Assembly: GCF_026672545.1 (NCBI RefSeq)
Contig: NZ_JAPPRJ010000005.1
Location: 62,001-126,000 of the forward strand
Source of the DNA: Rhizobium sp. SL86
GTDB taxonomy: Bacteria > Pseudomonadota > Alphaproteobacteria > Rhizobiales > Rhizobiaceae
Length of the DNA: 64,000 nt
Reading direction: 5' to 3'
This document shows positions 43,504 to 52,941 of the stretch, piece after piece. A model generated the notes under the pieces. The model saw only the letters and a program-made list of their open reading frames with translations. It did not search any database and was not told the DNA's origin. Every line of letters begins with the position of its first letter. The stretch's first letter is position 1. The translations under genes and the position numbers were made by a program.

Positions 43504-45102
43504 ATGAAGTCGTTTCTCATATCCGCAGCCTTTGTTGCGCTGCTGGCGAGCGTTTCGCCGCAGGTCGCCTTGGCCGAAACGCCGAAGGATCAGTTGGTGG
43601 TAGCGACCACCATGAGCAATATCCTGACGCTTGATCCCGCCGCCATTACCGGCCGTGAGACAGTGCAGGTCCTGAACAATGTCTACGATACCCTGGTGAT
43701 GCTTTCGCCTGAGGACCGCAGCATTCAGCCGCGGCTGGCGGAAAAGTGGGAGATCTCCGAAGACCGCAAGTCGATCCGCTTCCATCTGCGCAAGGATGCC
43801 AAGTTTGCCTCCGGCAATCCGGTGACTGCACAGGATGTCGCCTGGAGCCTGAAGCGCCTGCTGGTGCGCAATCTCGCCCAGTCCTCGTTCCTCAAGACGC
43901 GCGGCTTCAAGCTGGAAGCCGCCGATAAGCACTTTGTCGTTGAGGATGCCCATACCTTCGTTCTCAACCTGCCGGGCGCCGATGATCCGAACCTGCTCCT
44001 GATGATCCTCGCCCAGAACGGCCCGGGCTCGATCATCGACAGCAAGACCGCACTTCAGAATGAAAAGGATGGCGATCTCGGCGGCGCCTGGCTTACCACC
44101 AATTCTGCGGGTTCCGGCCCGTTCACGCTGACACAGTGGAAGTCCAACGAGTTCATCATCCTCACCCGTAACGACGGCTATTGGGGTGAAAAGCCTGCCA
44201 TGCGCCGCGTCCTGATGCGACACCTGCCGGAATCCCAGTCACAGCGCCTGATGATCGAGAAGGGCGACATCGACGTCGCCTATTCGCTGCAAGCGCCGGA
44301 CTTGAAGGCGCTGGAGACAGACAATGCGATTTCCATCGAATCCGTCCCCGGCTCAGGCTTCTATTATCTGGCCGTCTCGATGAAGGACGAGCGTTTCGCC
44401 AACAAGAAGGTGCGCGAAGCGCTGAGGTATCTGATCGATTACAAGGGGCTGGATCAGGCGGTGATGCCGTTCTACGGCAAGCTGCACCAGCGCTCCCTCA
44501 GCACCGGCGTCATGGGATCGTTGCCGAACCAGGGTTATAGGCTCGACATTGCCAAGGCGAAGGCGCTTCTGGCGGAAGCGGGGTATCCCAACGGCTTTGA
44601 GACAACGTTGCGCGTCCTGTCGGAAGACCCTTTCCTGAAGGCGGCAACCGCGATCCAGAACACGCTTGCCCAGGCCGGCATCAAGGCGAACCTGATCAGC
44701 GGTTCGGGCGACCAGATCTATGGCGCCATGCGCGAGCGCAAGTTCGAGCTTCTCGTGGGGCGCGGCGGCGGTGGCCAGCAGCCGCATCCGGACAACAACC
44801 TTCGTTCCATGGCCTACAATCCCAACAATTCGGACGAGGCGAAGCTCACCAACTACCAGAGCTGGCGCACGAGTTTCTACGACGAGAAACTGAACAAGAT
44901 GATCGAGACGGCTCTGGTGGAGCGCGACCCCGCCAAGCAGACCAAGCTCTACGAGGAGCTCCAGGCCTACATGGACGAGCTTGTCATGCCGATCCAGCCC
45001 TTCTCGGAGGTCATCGATACGGCAGCCTTCCGCAGCGATGTGAAAGGCATGATCGTCAGCCCCTGGCTGTCGCGCTTCGAAGGCGTGACGAAAGCCCGAT
45101 AG
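43504..45102 (+). CDS. ABC transporter solute-binding protein, family 5 (second system)
   Basis: A 532-aa peptide/opine-type binding protein. The signal peptide is MKSFLISAAFVALLASVSPQ, cut near ALAETP. The SBP_bac_5 domain includes LAEKWEISEDRKSIRFHLRK and VREALRYLIDYKGLDQAV. The start at 43504 follows GGGAGGAAGC; the frame from 43474 would precede that site. Its permeases and ATPases are coded on the opposite strand (45815-49323), so the system is split between divergent/convergent units. Confidence 0.9.
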   Translation: MKSFLISAAFVALLASVSPQVALAETPKDQLVVATTMSNILTLDPAAITGRETVQVLNNVYDTLVMLSPEDRSIQPRLAEKWEISEDRKSIRFHLRKDAKFASGNPVTAQDVAWSLKRLLVRNLAQSSFLKTRGFKLEAADKHFVVEDAHTFVLNLPGADDPNLLLMILAQNGPGSIIDSKTALQNEKDGDLGGAWLTTNSAGSGPFTLTQWKSNEFIILTRNDGYWGEKPAMRRVLMRHLPESQSQRLMIEKGDIDVAYSLQAPDLKALETDNAISIESVPGSGFYYLAVSMKDERFANKKVREALRYLIDYKGLDQAVMPFYGKLHQRSLSTGVMGSLPNQGYRLDIAKAKALLAEAGYPNGFETTLRVLSEDPFLKAATAIQNTLAQAGIKANLISGSGDQIYGAMRERKFELLVGRGGGGQQPHPDNNLRSMAYNPNNSDEAKLTNYQSWRTSFYDEKLNKMIETALVERDPAKQTKLYEELQAYMDELVMPIQPFSEVIDTAAFRSDVKGMIVSPWLSRFEGVTKAR

Positions 45103-45136
45103 ACCGCCGATATCCTCCTCCGCGGCGGTTCACGAG

Positions 45137-45165
45137 AGGGGTGCGTGGCAACACGCGCCCCTTTT
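45137..45165 (+). terminator. Rho-independent terminator after the second binding-protein gene
   Basis: Arms ggggtgcgtg (45138-45147) and cacgcgcccc (45152-45161) pair over 10 bp with one G-T wobble and a GCAA tetraloop, followed by TTTT. It lies 35 bases after the stop of the binding-protein gene. Confidence 0.8.
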
Positions 45166-45258
45166 CGTGTTGATACCGCACCTTTCCTTCTGCCGGTTGC
45201 CTTGCGACAAACGCCGGAGCGATTAGTCTCTGCACCGATTGAACCGGCAGGATTTTCA

Positions 45259-45792
45259 ATGTCGCACATTCCGATGATCGACTATGACGGCGCGTCGCAG
45301 GCCATTCGTGATGCGCACGACGAGGAACTGCGCCTGCGCGGCCGCATGACGAACATGAAGCGCACGCTGCTTCATTCGCCGCAGGCGCATCGCATCTATG
45401 CGGAATGGTTCACGCTGCGGGCAGAACTGCTGCCGCATGTGGATGATCGCGCGATCCAGGTGTTCTGCCGCGCCATTTCGGAGGACGCCGGCTCGAAGAT
45501 CGCGGTGACCTTCTTCCGCCGCGCCATCACACTGTCCGGAGCCGATCCGGATGCGCTCGAAATGCGTGAAGTGGACCGGTTACTGGACCGGTTTGGCCGG
45601 GCGATCGTGCGCAATTCCCGCGCCATCCCGCCGGAGATCTGGACCGATCTCAAGGTGAGGTATGAGGCCAAAATTCTGGTCGATCTCGTCGCCCTGGCAG
45701 GGATCATGCTGGCAACGGCGATCTTCAATAACGTGGTCGAGGTTCCTTTTGACGCGGAACTGGAACCTTTTGCTGCCAGCGACAGCCTTTGA
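45259..45792 (+). CDS. AhpD-like (carboxymuconolactone decarboxylase fold) protein
   Basis: A 177-aa all-helical protein resembling AhpD/CMD family members: MKRTLLHSPQAHRIYAEWF and LLPHVDDRAIQVFCRAIS. The peroxidase CxxC pair of AhpD is absent (a single Cys in FCRAIS), so redox activity is unlikely. Decarboxylase-like or unknown roles remain. The ATG at 45259 follows AGGA; the frame upstream crosses the terminator region and is rejected. It converges with the ABC ATPase gene at 45815. Confidence 0.7.
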   Translation: MSHIPMIDYDGASQAIRDAHDEELRLRGRMTNMKRTLLHSPQAHRIYAEWFTLRAELLPHVDDRAIQVFCRAISEDAGSKIAVTFFRRAITLSGADPDALEMREVDRLLDRFGRAIVRNSRAIPPEIWTDLKVRYEAKILVDLVALAGIMLATAIFNNVVEVPFDAELEPFAASDSL

Positions 45793-45814
45793 GCCCATGG
45801 CTGCGGCGCGTTTT

Positions 45815-46576
45815 TCAGCGCACGCCCTCGTATTCCAGCGAGGCACCGATCAGTTCGCGGGCGTAGGGGTGAGTTGCCCCGTTGGTGGCGATCGCCTCAT
45901 GCGGAAGGATCTCGGTCACTTCACCGCGCAGCATGACGGCAAACCGGTCGCACATGTGGTCGACCACCGCGAGATCATGGGTCACCATGATATAGGTGAA
46001 ACCGCGTTCTGCGCGCAAACGCTGCAGCAAGTTGAGGATTTCCGCCTGCACCGAGACGTCGAGCGCCGAGGTCGGTTCATCCAGAAGCAGCAGGGAAGGT
46101 TCGAGGATCAGCGCGCGTGCGATCGCAACGCGCTGGCGCTGTCCACCCGACAGCTGATGCGGAAACCGGTCCAGGAACGAGACCGGCAAACCGACATCGG
46201 TGATGGCACGCCGCATGCGCTCTTCCCGATCGCCGAGCTTGTGGATGACCAGCGGTTCATTCAGAACCGTACGAACGGACTGGCGCGGATGCAGAGAGCC
46301 ATAAGGGTCCTGGAACACCATCTGCAGCGTGCGGCACCGCTCGATGAGCGGGAGGTCGCGCACCGAGCGTCCGTCGATCATAACCTCGCCCTTCCAGAAA
46401 TCGGTCAGCATCGACACGCAACGAAGCACGGTCGACTTACCGGAGCCGGATTCGCCCACAAGCCCGAAGCACTCCCCGCTCCTGACGCTGAAGGAGACGC
46501 CGGGCAGGACCTTGACGGCTGTGGCACCGCTTCCAAAGCTGATCGAGAGATCGCACACATCGACGGAAACGGACAT
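45815..46576 (-). CDS. Dipeptide-type ABC transporter ATPase (DppF)
   Basis: A 253-aa ATPase. Walker [10 protein letters not shown] (about 41-49), Q-loop MVFQDPYGSLHP, signature LSGGQRQR and Walker B LLLLDEPTSALD are all intact. The start at 46576 shares one base with the stop of the DppD-type gene (TGATG). The C-terminus is short (LEYEGVR), lacking a long oligopeptide_HPY tail. Confidence 0.93.
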   Translation of the reverse strand: MSVSVDVCDLSISFGSGATAVKVLPGVSFSVRSGECFGLVGESGSGKSTVLRCVSMLTDFWKGEVMIDGRSVRDLPLIERCRTLQMVFQDPYGSLHPRQSVRTVLNEPLVIHKLGDREERMRRAITDVGLPVSFLDRFPHQLSGGQRQRVAIARALILEPSLLLLDEPTSALDVSVQAEILNLLQRLRAERGFTYIMVTHDLAVVDHMCDRFAVMLRGEVTEILPHEAIATNGATHPYARELIGASLEYEGVR

Positions 46577-47412
46577 CAGAGACTCTCCTCCAGCCATTCA
46601 GGTTTGCGGTCCAGCACGGCAAGCGGCTGGCGTGTGCCGCCGATGCGTGGCTGGGCCGCCAGAAGTCCTTGCGTGTAGGGATGTTGCGCATGGTCGAGAT
46701 CACTGGCTTTCAGGGTCTCGACCACTTTACCGGCATACATGATCAACACGCGATCACAGAAATTGCGCACGAGGTTGAGGTCATGGCTGATCATGATCAA
46801 ACCAATCCCACGGTCCCGCACGAGGCCATCCAGAATGTTGAGAACCTGCAGGCGCACCGTCACATCGAGCGCCGAGGTCGGCTCGTCGGCAATCACCAGG
46901 TCGGGATCGGCAAGCAGCATCATGGCGATCATCACCCGCTGGCCCATGCCGCCGGAAATTTCGTGCGGATATTGCCGGAACACTCGTTCCGGATCGCGGA
47001 TCTTCACCGCCTCCAGCATGGCGACCGCCTTGTCATGCGCCTCGCGGCGGCTGCATTGGAAGTGGCGCAGATAGGTCTCAGCCACCTGATCGCCGACCCG
47101 GCGGATCGGGTTCAACGAGAACTTCGGATCCTGCAGGATCATCGACATGCGACGACCGCGCACCTTTAGCATCTCCTTTTCGCTCAGCGCGAGAAGGTCC
47201 GTCTCTTCAAAACGAAGCATGTCCGCGGTGATGGTTGCTCCCGGCAGAAGGCGCAGCATTGCCCGCCCCACGGTGGATTTGCCGGAACCGGATTCGCCGA
47301 CAATGCCGAGCCGTTCGCGCCCGAGCGTGAAGGAGACGCCGCGAACCGCTTCGACGGGTGATCCGCCATAGCGGATGCGAAGGTTCCGGACGTCCAGAAT
47401 GGTCTTTTCCAT
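46576..47412 (-). CDS. Dipeptide-type ABC transporter ATPase (DppD)
   Basis: A 278-aa ATPase. Walker [11 protein letters not shown]-loop MILQDPKFSLNP, a slightly changed signature ISGGMGQR and Walker B LVIADEPTSALD are present, with the C-terminal HPYTQGLLAAQPRIGG segment. The GGMGQ signature (usually GGQRQ) is a known variant in some opine/peptide systems. The ATG at 47412 follows GGAGG by seven bases. Confidence 0.92.
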   Translation of the reverse strand: MEKTILDVRNLRIRYGGSPVEAVRGVSFTLGRERLGIVGESGSGKSTVGRAMLRLLPGATITADMLRFEETDLLALSEKEMLKVRGRRMSMILQDPKFSLNPIRRVGDQVAETYLRHFQCSRREAHDKAVAMLEAVKIRDPERVFRQYPHEISGGMGQRVMIAMMLLADPDLVIADEPTSALDVTVRLQVLNILDGLVRDRGIGLIMISHDLNLVRNFCDRVLIMYAGKVVETLKASDLDHAQHPYTQGLLAAQPRIGGTRQPLAVLDRKPEWLEESL

Positions 47413-47416
47413 CAAC

Positions 47417-48301
47417 CTACCTCCGGTTCATCTGTTTGGGATCGAGCGCATCACGCAGCCCATCCCCGAGCAGGTTGAAGGCCAGGCTGACCGACAGGAT
47501 CGAGACCCCTGGGAAGGTGACAAGCCACCAGCTGTCGAGCATATAACGGCGGCCTGTGGCAATCATGGCGCCCCATTCCGGCATGGGTGGCTGGGCGCCG
47601 AGGCCGAGAAAGCCGAGACCCGCGGCGGTCAGGATGACGGTCGCCATGTTGAGGGTCAGGCGGATCAGCACGGAGGGCAGGCACATCGGCATGATCGACT
47701 TAACGATGATGCGGGTGGCAGAGGCACCCTGAAGGCGGGCCGCGGCGATGTAATCGGCATTGCGGAAGGTCATCGCCTCGGCGCGGGCCAGACGCGCGAT
47801 CGGCGGCCAGGAGGTGAGTGCAATCGCGATGATCGCGTTGTTGAGGCTGGGACCAAGGGCGGCCACGAAGGCGAGCGACAGGATGAGGCTTGGAAAGGAT
47901 AGGAAGATATCGGTGATGCGCATCATCACCGTATCGAACTTGCCGCCCAGGTAGCCGGCCGAGGTGCCGATGACGAGACCAATCGGCCCGACGACGATCG
48001 ACACCAGAAAGATGATGGTGAGCGTGATGCGCGCGCCGTAGACCAATCGGCTGAAGATGTCGCGGCCGAGCTCGTCGGTGCCGAAGAGATGTCCGTCACC
48101 CGGCGGCTTCAGCACATTGCCGAGCGCCTGGACATAAGGATCGTGCGTGGCCAACAGAGGCGCAAAGATCGCCGTCAAAATCAGGAGGGCGAGCACGGCG
48201 AGCCCAAAGGCGGATGTGGGGCTGCGCAGCAGGAAGACGAGGATGTTTTTCGGGGCGATCAGCCAGCCGGGCATGCTGCGTGGGTGCGTATCAGCAGTCA
48301 T
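47417..48301 (-). CDS. Dipeptide-type ABC transporter permease (DppC)
   Basis: A 294-aa permease with six predicted helices and the EAA loop MTFRNADYIAAARLQGASAT. It includes the DppC features LFGTDELGRDIFSRLVYGAR and PEWGAMIATGRRYM. Its start shares one base with the DppB-type stop (TGATG). It forms the membrane domain with the DppB-type protein. Confidence 0.92.
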   Translation of the reverse strand: MTADTHPRSMPGWLIAPKNILVFLLRSPTSAFGLAVLALLILTAIFAPLLATHDPYVQALGNVLKPPGDGHLFGTDELGRDIFSRLVYGARITLTIIFLVSIVVGPIGLVIGTSAGYLGGKFDTVMMRITDIFLSFPSLILSLAFVAALGPSLNNAIIAIALTSWPPIARLARAEAMTFRNADYIAAARLQGASATRIIVKSIMPMCLPSVLIRLTLNMATVILTAAGLGFLGLGAQPPMPEWGAMIATGRRYMLDSWWLVTFPGVSILSVSLAFNLLGDGLRDALDPKQMNRR

Positions 48302-49323
48302 CAGCGTGTCCTGGGGTCAAAGATGCGGTAGAGGATGTCGGACAGAAGATTGAGCCCGATGAAGATGACGCCGACAATCAGCACGCAGGTCATCACGGCG
48401 TTCATGTCACCGATGATCAGGTTGCTCGTCAGGTACTGGCCAAAACCCGGCCAGGCGAAGACCGTTTCGATGAGCACGGCACCTTCGAGCAGAGACCCGT
48501 AAGCGAGCGCGATGATCGTGACCAGCTGCACCCGGATGTTGCCAAAGGCGTGCAGCCAGATGGTTTGATGCCGGGACAGGCCTTTGACCCGGGCTGTGGT
48601 CACATATTCCTGGCCGAGTTGGTCCAGCATGAAGCTGCGGGTCATGCGCGTGATATAGGCGGAGGAGGAATAACCGAGCAGCGCCGCCGGCAAGATCAGG
48701 TGGTTGAGGGCTGACCAGAAGACATCCATCTCGCCGGCCAGGAGGCTGTCGACCAGCAGAAAGCCGGTGCGATCGTCGACGAGGCCTATGTAGAACTGGT
48801 CCATGCGACCGCTGCCGCCGACCAGCCCCAGATGCGCATAGAACACGATGAGTGCGATCATGCCGGTCCAGAAAATCGGCATGGAATGGCCAAACAGGCT
48901 CAACACACGCACCACATGATCCGGCCAGCGATCCTTGTTGACAGCCGCCAGCACGCCCATAGACACGCCGAGCGTGGCGCCGATAAAGATGGCGAAGGTG
49001 GCCAGTTCGATGGTGGCGGGCATGACGTGCAGGATGTCCTCGATCACTGGCTGGCCGGTGCGGATCGAAGTGCCAAAGTCCCCAGTCAGCACATCACCGA
49101 GGTAATAGACGAACTGCTCGTAGAGCGGTCGGTCCAGGCCAAGCGAGGTGTAGACCTGCTCATAGGTTTCTCGCGTGGCATCTTCCCCGACGATTGCGCG
49201 GACCGGATCGGCCGGCATCAACCGGCCGATGAAGAAGGTCAGCATCAACAGGCCGAGAAGGGTAACGGCGATACTGCCGAGCTGGCCGGCAGCACCGGCA
49301 AGACGCAGGCGAGGCAATGACAT
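48301..49323 (-). CDS. Dipeptide-type ABC transporter permease (DppB)
   Basis: A 340-aa permease. The first helix is GSIAVTLLGLLMLTFFIGRL, followed by the DppB-type loop VYTSLGLDRPLYEQFVYYLG and the EAA loop YVTTARVKGLSRHQTIWLHA. The ATG at 49323 follows TGGAGGAACC; 19 further upstream codons are open but lack a site. It is the first gene of the permease/ATPase operon. Confidence 0.92.
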   Translation of the reverse strand: MSLPRLRLAGAAGQLGSIAVTLLGLLMLTFFIGRLMPADPVRAIVGEDATRETYEQVYTSLGLDRPLYEQFVYYLGDVLTGDFGTSIRTGQPVIEDILHVMPATIELATFAIFIGATLGVSMGVLAAVNKDRWPDHVVRVLSLFGHSMPIFWTGMIALIVFYAHLGLVGGSGRMDQFYIGLVDDRTGFLLVDSLLAGEMDVFWSALNHLILPAALLGYSSSAYITRMTRSFMLDQLGQEYVTTARVKGLSRHQTIWLHAFGNIRVQLVTIIALAYGSLLEGAVLIETVFAWPGFGQYLTSNLIIGDMNAVMTCVLIVGVIFIGLNLLSDILYRIFDPRTR

Positions 49324-49499
49324 GGTTCCTCCAGACGCGACCGCAGCGAGGCGACGACAGGCTCCCGTCCTGTCAGACAACTATCCGGAACCTGTCACAG
49401 GCCGAGTGGAGTGTCAAGCCTGCCTTTCTCAATCCGACACCGGGCGGCGCTTGCGCCCTGACAAGCGGAGCGCCAGGCCGGTTTCACCTGTGCCGACGC

Positions 49500-49829
49500 T
49501 CAGGTTGCGGCAGCGGCCAGAAAATCGTCGCGGCGAGGCGTAAAATTGTCGATCAATTCGCCGCTTTCCAAGCAGCAACAGCCGTGCTCGACACCGCCTG
49601 GGATGACGAGACTGTCGCCGGGCTTGAGATGATAGGTCACACCATCGCGAAAGAACTCGAAGCGCCCACTTGCCACAAAGGTGGATTGCACATGCGGATG
49701 GCTGTGAAGCTTGCCCTTAGCGCCAGTCTCGAAACGGAACGAGACAACCATCAGGTCCGGGTTCTCGGCCAGAATGCGGCGGGTGACGCCGGGATCGGGT
49801 GTGGCGGCGGGAAAAATGGGCAATGACAT
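49500..49829 (-). CDS. Small cupin-domain protein
   Basis: A 109-aa single cupin barrel. Metal-binding motif 1 is in KGKLHSHPHVQSTFVASGRF (His, His, His) and motif 2 in PGDSLVIPGGVEHG. Proteins like this bind a metal and a sugar acid or its lactone; several act as isomerases of uronates (KdgF-like). KdgF converts unsaturated uronates to the linear keto form, a good fit for this island. The ATG at 49829 follows AGGAGACTTTC. It lies downstream of an FCD-GntR gene. Confidence 0.8.
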   Translation of the reverse strand: MSLPIFPAATPDPGVTRRILAENPDLMVVSFRFETGAKGKLHSHPHVQSTFVASGRFEFFRDGVTYHLKPGDSLVIPGGVEHGCCCLESGELIDNFTPRRDDFLAAAAT

Positions 49830-49896
49830 GAAAGTCTCCTGCATGAATGATGATGGCATCATACATGCTCGGAAATCTATCTGACAAGGGTATCGA

Positions 49897-50649
49897 TCAT
49901 GCTGGTTGGGGTGCTCGCTCCGCACGCTGGCTCCTGAGCAGTGCCTTGTATCGTTCCAGGCTTCCGCGCAGGTGCGCCTTCATGTGGACGCGTGCAGCAT
50001 CCGCGTCGCCCTCGATAATGGCATCAACAATCAGGCCGTGCTCCTCCTGCAGATGCAGGTTATAGTCCTTGGGCCGCGAACCGGGTGCCTCTCCCTGCAG
50101 GTCGCCGCGTGGAATGATGCCGGTGCGGATCAACTGCAAGAACTCAGGGAAACGGCGATTCTGCGTGGCCTCTGCGATGGCGAGATGCAGATTGAAGTCG
50201 GCGTCGCGCGTTGGCGCACCGTCCTTCAGACACTGCGCGACGATGCGATGCGCCTCGTAGATCTCCTCGATCTGCGCTGCAGAGCGACGAAGGGCCGCAA
50301 GCGCGGCCGATTCGACCTCGAAGACCGTTCTCAGTTCCAGAAGTTCGATGACGGACGAGATGCGCTGCGTGGCTAGGTCGTTGAACGGACGATCCGCTTC
50401 GCGACGGATTTCGAGCGCAAAAACGCCGGCGCCCTTGCGCGCTTCGACCAGCCCATCGGCGCGGAGAATGGCGATGGCCTCGCGCACAACGGTACGGCTG
50501 ACGGAGTATTCGCGCGTCAGCGTGCTTTCGCTGGGCAGCCTGTCTCCGGGGCGAAACACCCCCGAAATGAGATCATGACGAAGAGCCGAACTGATCTTCG
50601 ATGCAAGAGACTGCCCCTGCTGGACCTCTGCTTGGGCGTCGCTTGCCAT
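49897..50649 (-). CDS. GntR family regulator, FCD subfamily (second)
   Basis: A 250-aa protein. The winged HTH (about 10-80) has GDRLPSESTLTREYSVSRTV and LVEARKGAGVFAL. The FCD domain includes ELRTVFEVESAALAAL and the metal-site region DADFNLHLAIAEATQ. It reads leftward toward the cupin gene, with 67 bases between. A GACAACTATC-like element lies upstream of its start (complement of 50667-50676), suggesting autoregulation. Confidence 0.9.
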   Translation of the reverse strand: MASDAQAEVQQGQSLASKISSALRHDLISGVFRPGDRLPSESTLTREYSVSRTVVREAIAILRADGLVEARKGAGVFALEIRREADRPFNDLATQRISSVIELLELRTVFEVESAALAALRRSAAQIEEIYEAHRIVAQCLKDGAPTRDADFNLHLAIAEATQNRRFPEFLQLIRTGIIPRGDLQGEAPGSRPKDYNLHLQEEHGLIVDAIIEGDADAARVHMKAHLRGSLERYKALLRSQRAERAPQPA

Positions 50650-50731
50650 TCCATCTCCACCGGACTGATAGTTGTCTGGTAAGTGTAGCCAGTTCGCAGC
50701 AGACTGCCAAGAGGTTGTGCAACATGAAGAT

Positions 50732-50762
50732 GGTGCCCTGCCGTCTTGTGCGACGGGGCACC
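50732..50762 (-). terminator. Hairpin after the truncated binding-protein gene
   Basis: On the minus strand ggtgccccgtc and gacggcagggcacc form a strong bulged stem around gcacaa, 19 bases after the stop at 50781. It probably served the original amino-acid ABC binding-protein gene. Confidence 0.6.
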
Positions 50763-50780
50763 GGGTCCGTTGTCGCGGCG

Positions 50781-51478
50781 TCAGGGCGCGAGTGACGCCT
50801 TCAGCTTCGACACGGCATCAGCTTCCATCTGGCCGATCGTGGTGACTTCACCATCCTTGATCTTCCACAGGCGGAAGGGACCGGTGATGTCGCCGTACTT
50901 GTCGAAGGAAACGGGGCCGATCACGCCTTCATACTTGATCGGCTTGCCATCCTTGATCAGTTTCAGCGCCTTTTCGAACTCTGCCTTGCGGGCATAGATC
51001 GGCTCGCCGCCCGGCGCCACCACTTCCGGGATTGCGGCCTTGATGGCTGCCTTGTCGGCCTTGCCAGCCTTGGCAATGGCGAGTGCCACGATGGCACCGG
51101 CATCATACGAGCGGTCGGCAGCCGGCGCAGACGGAGAAATGCCACCGGAGAACTTCTCATAGGCGCCGTTGAAATATTCCGTCGATTTCGTCGGCCGCGT
51201 CCCGGAAGAGGTGCCATAGGCATCGTTCAGGTACTGCGCGCCGACGCTGTCGATGAAATCCTTCGAGTTCATGCCGTCGTTCAGCAGAAACTTAGCCGCT
51301 CCGCCGCCGGACAGCCAGGCACAGTGGATCGTCGCACCGTCCACTGGCGTGCTGACGAGATAAAGGGCTTCCGGATCCCCCTTCATCGCAGCACTTGCTT
51401 CCAAGGAATAGCTCGCCTGCTTTTCGTTATAGGGCGTGGTGAAGGTCGAGGTCGTGCCAATCTTTGCCAACAGACCAA
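50781..51478 (-). pseudogene. Branched-chain amino acid-type ABC binding protein, N-terminus lost
   Basis: About 230 C-terminal residues of a type I periplasmic binding protein (Peripla_BP_6, LivJ-like) remain: LAKIGTTSTFTTPYNEKQAS, YFNGAYEKFSGG and RLWKIKDGEVTTIGQME. Intact relatives are about 400 aa with a signal peptide; both that and the first lobe are missing. In-frame stops appear just upstream of 51478, so the break lies there, about 40 bases before the IS256 element's target site. Confidence 0.8.
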
Positions 51479-51527
51479 TTTACAAAAGGATTTTCTCTCG
51501 CCACACGAGACCAACCATTCCGATAAG

Positions 51528-52900
51528 GATCGTGTCCCAGGGCGTGGTGTAGCAGGGAAGCGGTGGTCACCAGTGTTTTCCGGTAGGGTCGGGTTGTTCA
51601 AGACCAACCTGAAGGACACCACCGATGACCGACGACATGATGAACCTGCGCTCACTCGTTGAGAAGAGCGCCGACGCCGATTTGCTGCGCGAGATGATCG
51701 GCTTTGCTGCCGAGAAGTTGATGATGCTGGAGGTCGGCACGAAGACCGGCGCGGGCTATGGCGAGAAGAATGGCTTCCGACTAGCCCAGCGCAACGGCTA
51801 TCGCGACCGGGACTGGGAGACACGTGCTGGCACAGTCGAGCTTCGTATCCCGAAGCTGCGCACCGGCAGTTATTTCCCGAGTTTCCTTGAGCCGCGCCGC
51901 ATGGCGGAGAAGGCCCTGACGGCGGTGATTCAGGAAGCCTATATCCAGGGTGTCTCGACCCGCTACGTCGATGACCTGGTCAAGGCCATGGGCATGAGCG
52001 GCATCTCCAAGAGCCAGGTGTCTCGTCTCTGCGAGGAGATTGATGACAAGGTGAAGGCCTTTCTCGAGAGGCCCATCGAAGGTGAATGGCCCTACCTTTG
52101 GATCGACGCCACTTACCTGAAAGTCCGACGCGGCGGGCGCATCGTCTCGGTTGCCGTCATCATCGCCGTCGGCGTCAACACAGACGGTCGGCGCGAGGTA
52201 TTGGGCGTGGAGATCGGCACATCCGAGGCCGAGGCGATCTGGACGGAATTCCTGACAGTCCCCCTGCGCAAGCTGACCAGACGGGGACTACGCGGCGTCA
52301 AGCTCGTCGTCTCCGACGCTCATGAAGGCATAAAAGCCGCCGTCTGCAAGGTTCTCTCGGCCACCTGGCAGCGCTGCAGGGTCCACTTCATGCGCAATGC
52401 CTTGGCCCATGCCGGAAAGAGCGGACGGCGTGTCGTGTCCGCCTTCATCGCCACCGCATTCGCCCAGGACACACCGGAGGCAGCAAGCACTCAGTGGCGC
52501 AACGTCGCCGATCAGATCAGGCCGAAGGTGCCGAAGCTTGCAACTCTCATGGACAGCGCCGAGCAGGACGTGCTCGCCTACATGACCTTTCCCAGGCAGC
52601 ACTGGACCAAGCTTCACAGCACAAACCCCATCGAACGTCTCAACGGCGAGATCAAACGACGCACAGAGGTCGTCGGCATCTTTCCCAACGATGACGCAAT
52701 CGTCAGACTCGTCGGGGCGCTGCTGCTCGAACAAAATGACGAGTGGGCCGTCCAGCGGTCCCGCTACATGACACTTGAGACCATCGCCACGATGAGCGAT
52801 GATCCGCTCATCAGCATGCCAGCGGCAAGCTGATCCGTCCCCGGCTCTGTCCGGAAGGCACGGCGAGCGCCGAAGCTACACCACTCCATGGGACACGATC
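51528..52900 (+). mobile_element. IS256-family insertion sequence with 8-bp target duplication
   Basis: A 1,373-bp element. Its ends, gatcgtgtcccagggcgtgg at the left and the complement of ccactccatgggacacgatc at the right, are imperfect inverted repeats of about 26 bp with two mismatches. The octamer ccgataag occurs on both sides (51520-51527 and 52901-52908) as the target duplication. Intact ends, duplication and transposase suggest a recent, possibly active copy. Confidence 0.9.
51625..52833 (+). CDS. IS256 family transposase (mutator type)
   Basis: A 402-aa transposase of the mutator/IS256 group. Catalytic Asp residues lie in [14 protein letters not shown] and [14 protein letters not shown], and the Glu in [15 protein letters not shown]. 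The family hallmark [13 protein letters not shown] is present. The frame is complete and the length typical. Confidence 0.95.
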   Translation: MTDDMMNLRSLVEKSADADLLREMIGFAAEKLMMLEVGTKTGAGYGEKNGFRLAQRNGYRDRDWETRAGTVELRIPKLRTGSYFPSFLEPRRMAEKALTAVIQEAYIQGVSTRYVDDLVKAMGMSGISKSQVSRLCEEIDDKVKAFLERPIEGEWPYLWIDATYLKVRRGGRIVSVAVIIAVGVNTDGRREVLGVEIGTSEAEAIWTEFLTVPLRKLTRRGLRGVKLVVSDAHEGIKAAVCKVLSATWQRCRVHFMRNALAHAGKSGRRVVSAFIATAFAQDTPEAASTQWRNVADQIRPKVPKLATLMDSAEQDVLAYMTFPRQHWTKLHSTNPIERLNGEIKRRTEVVGIFPNDDAIVRLVGALLLEQNDEWAVQRSRYMTLETIATMSDDPLISMPAAS

Positions 52901-52941
52901 CCGATAAGCATCGCCAACTGGCGCGGTGTCTCGTAAATTGT

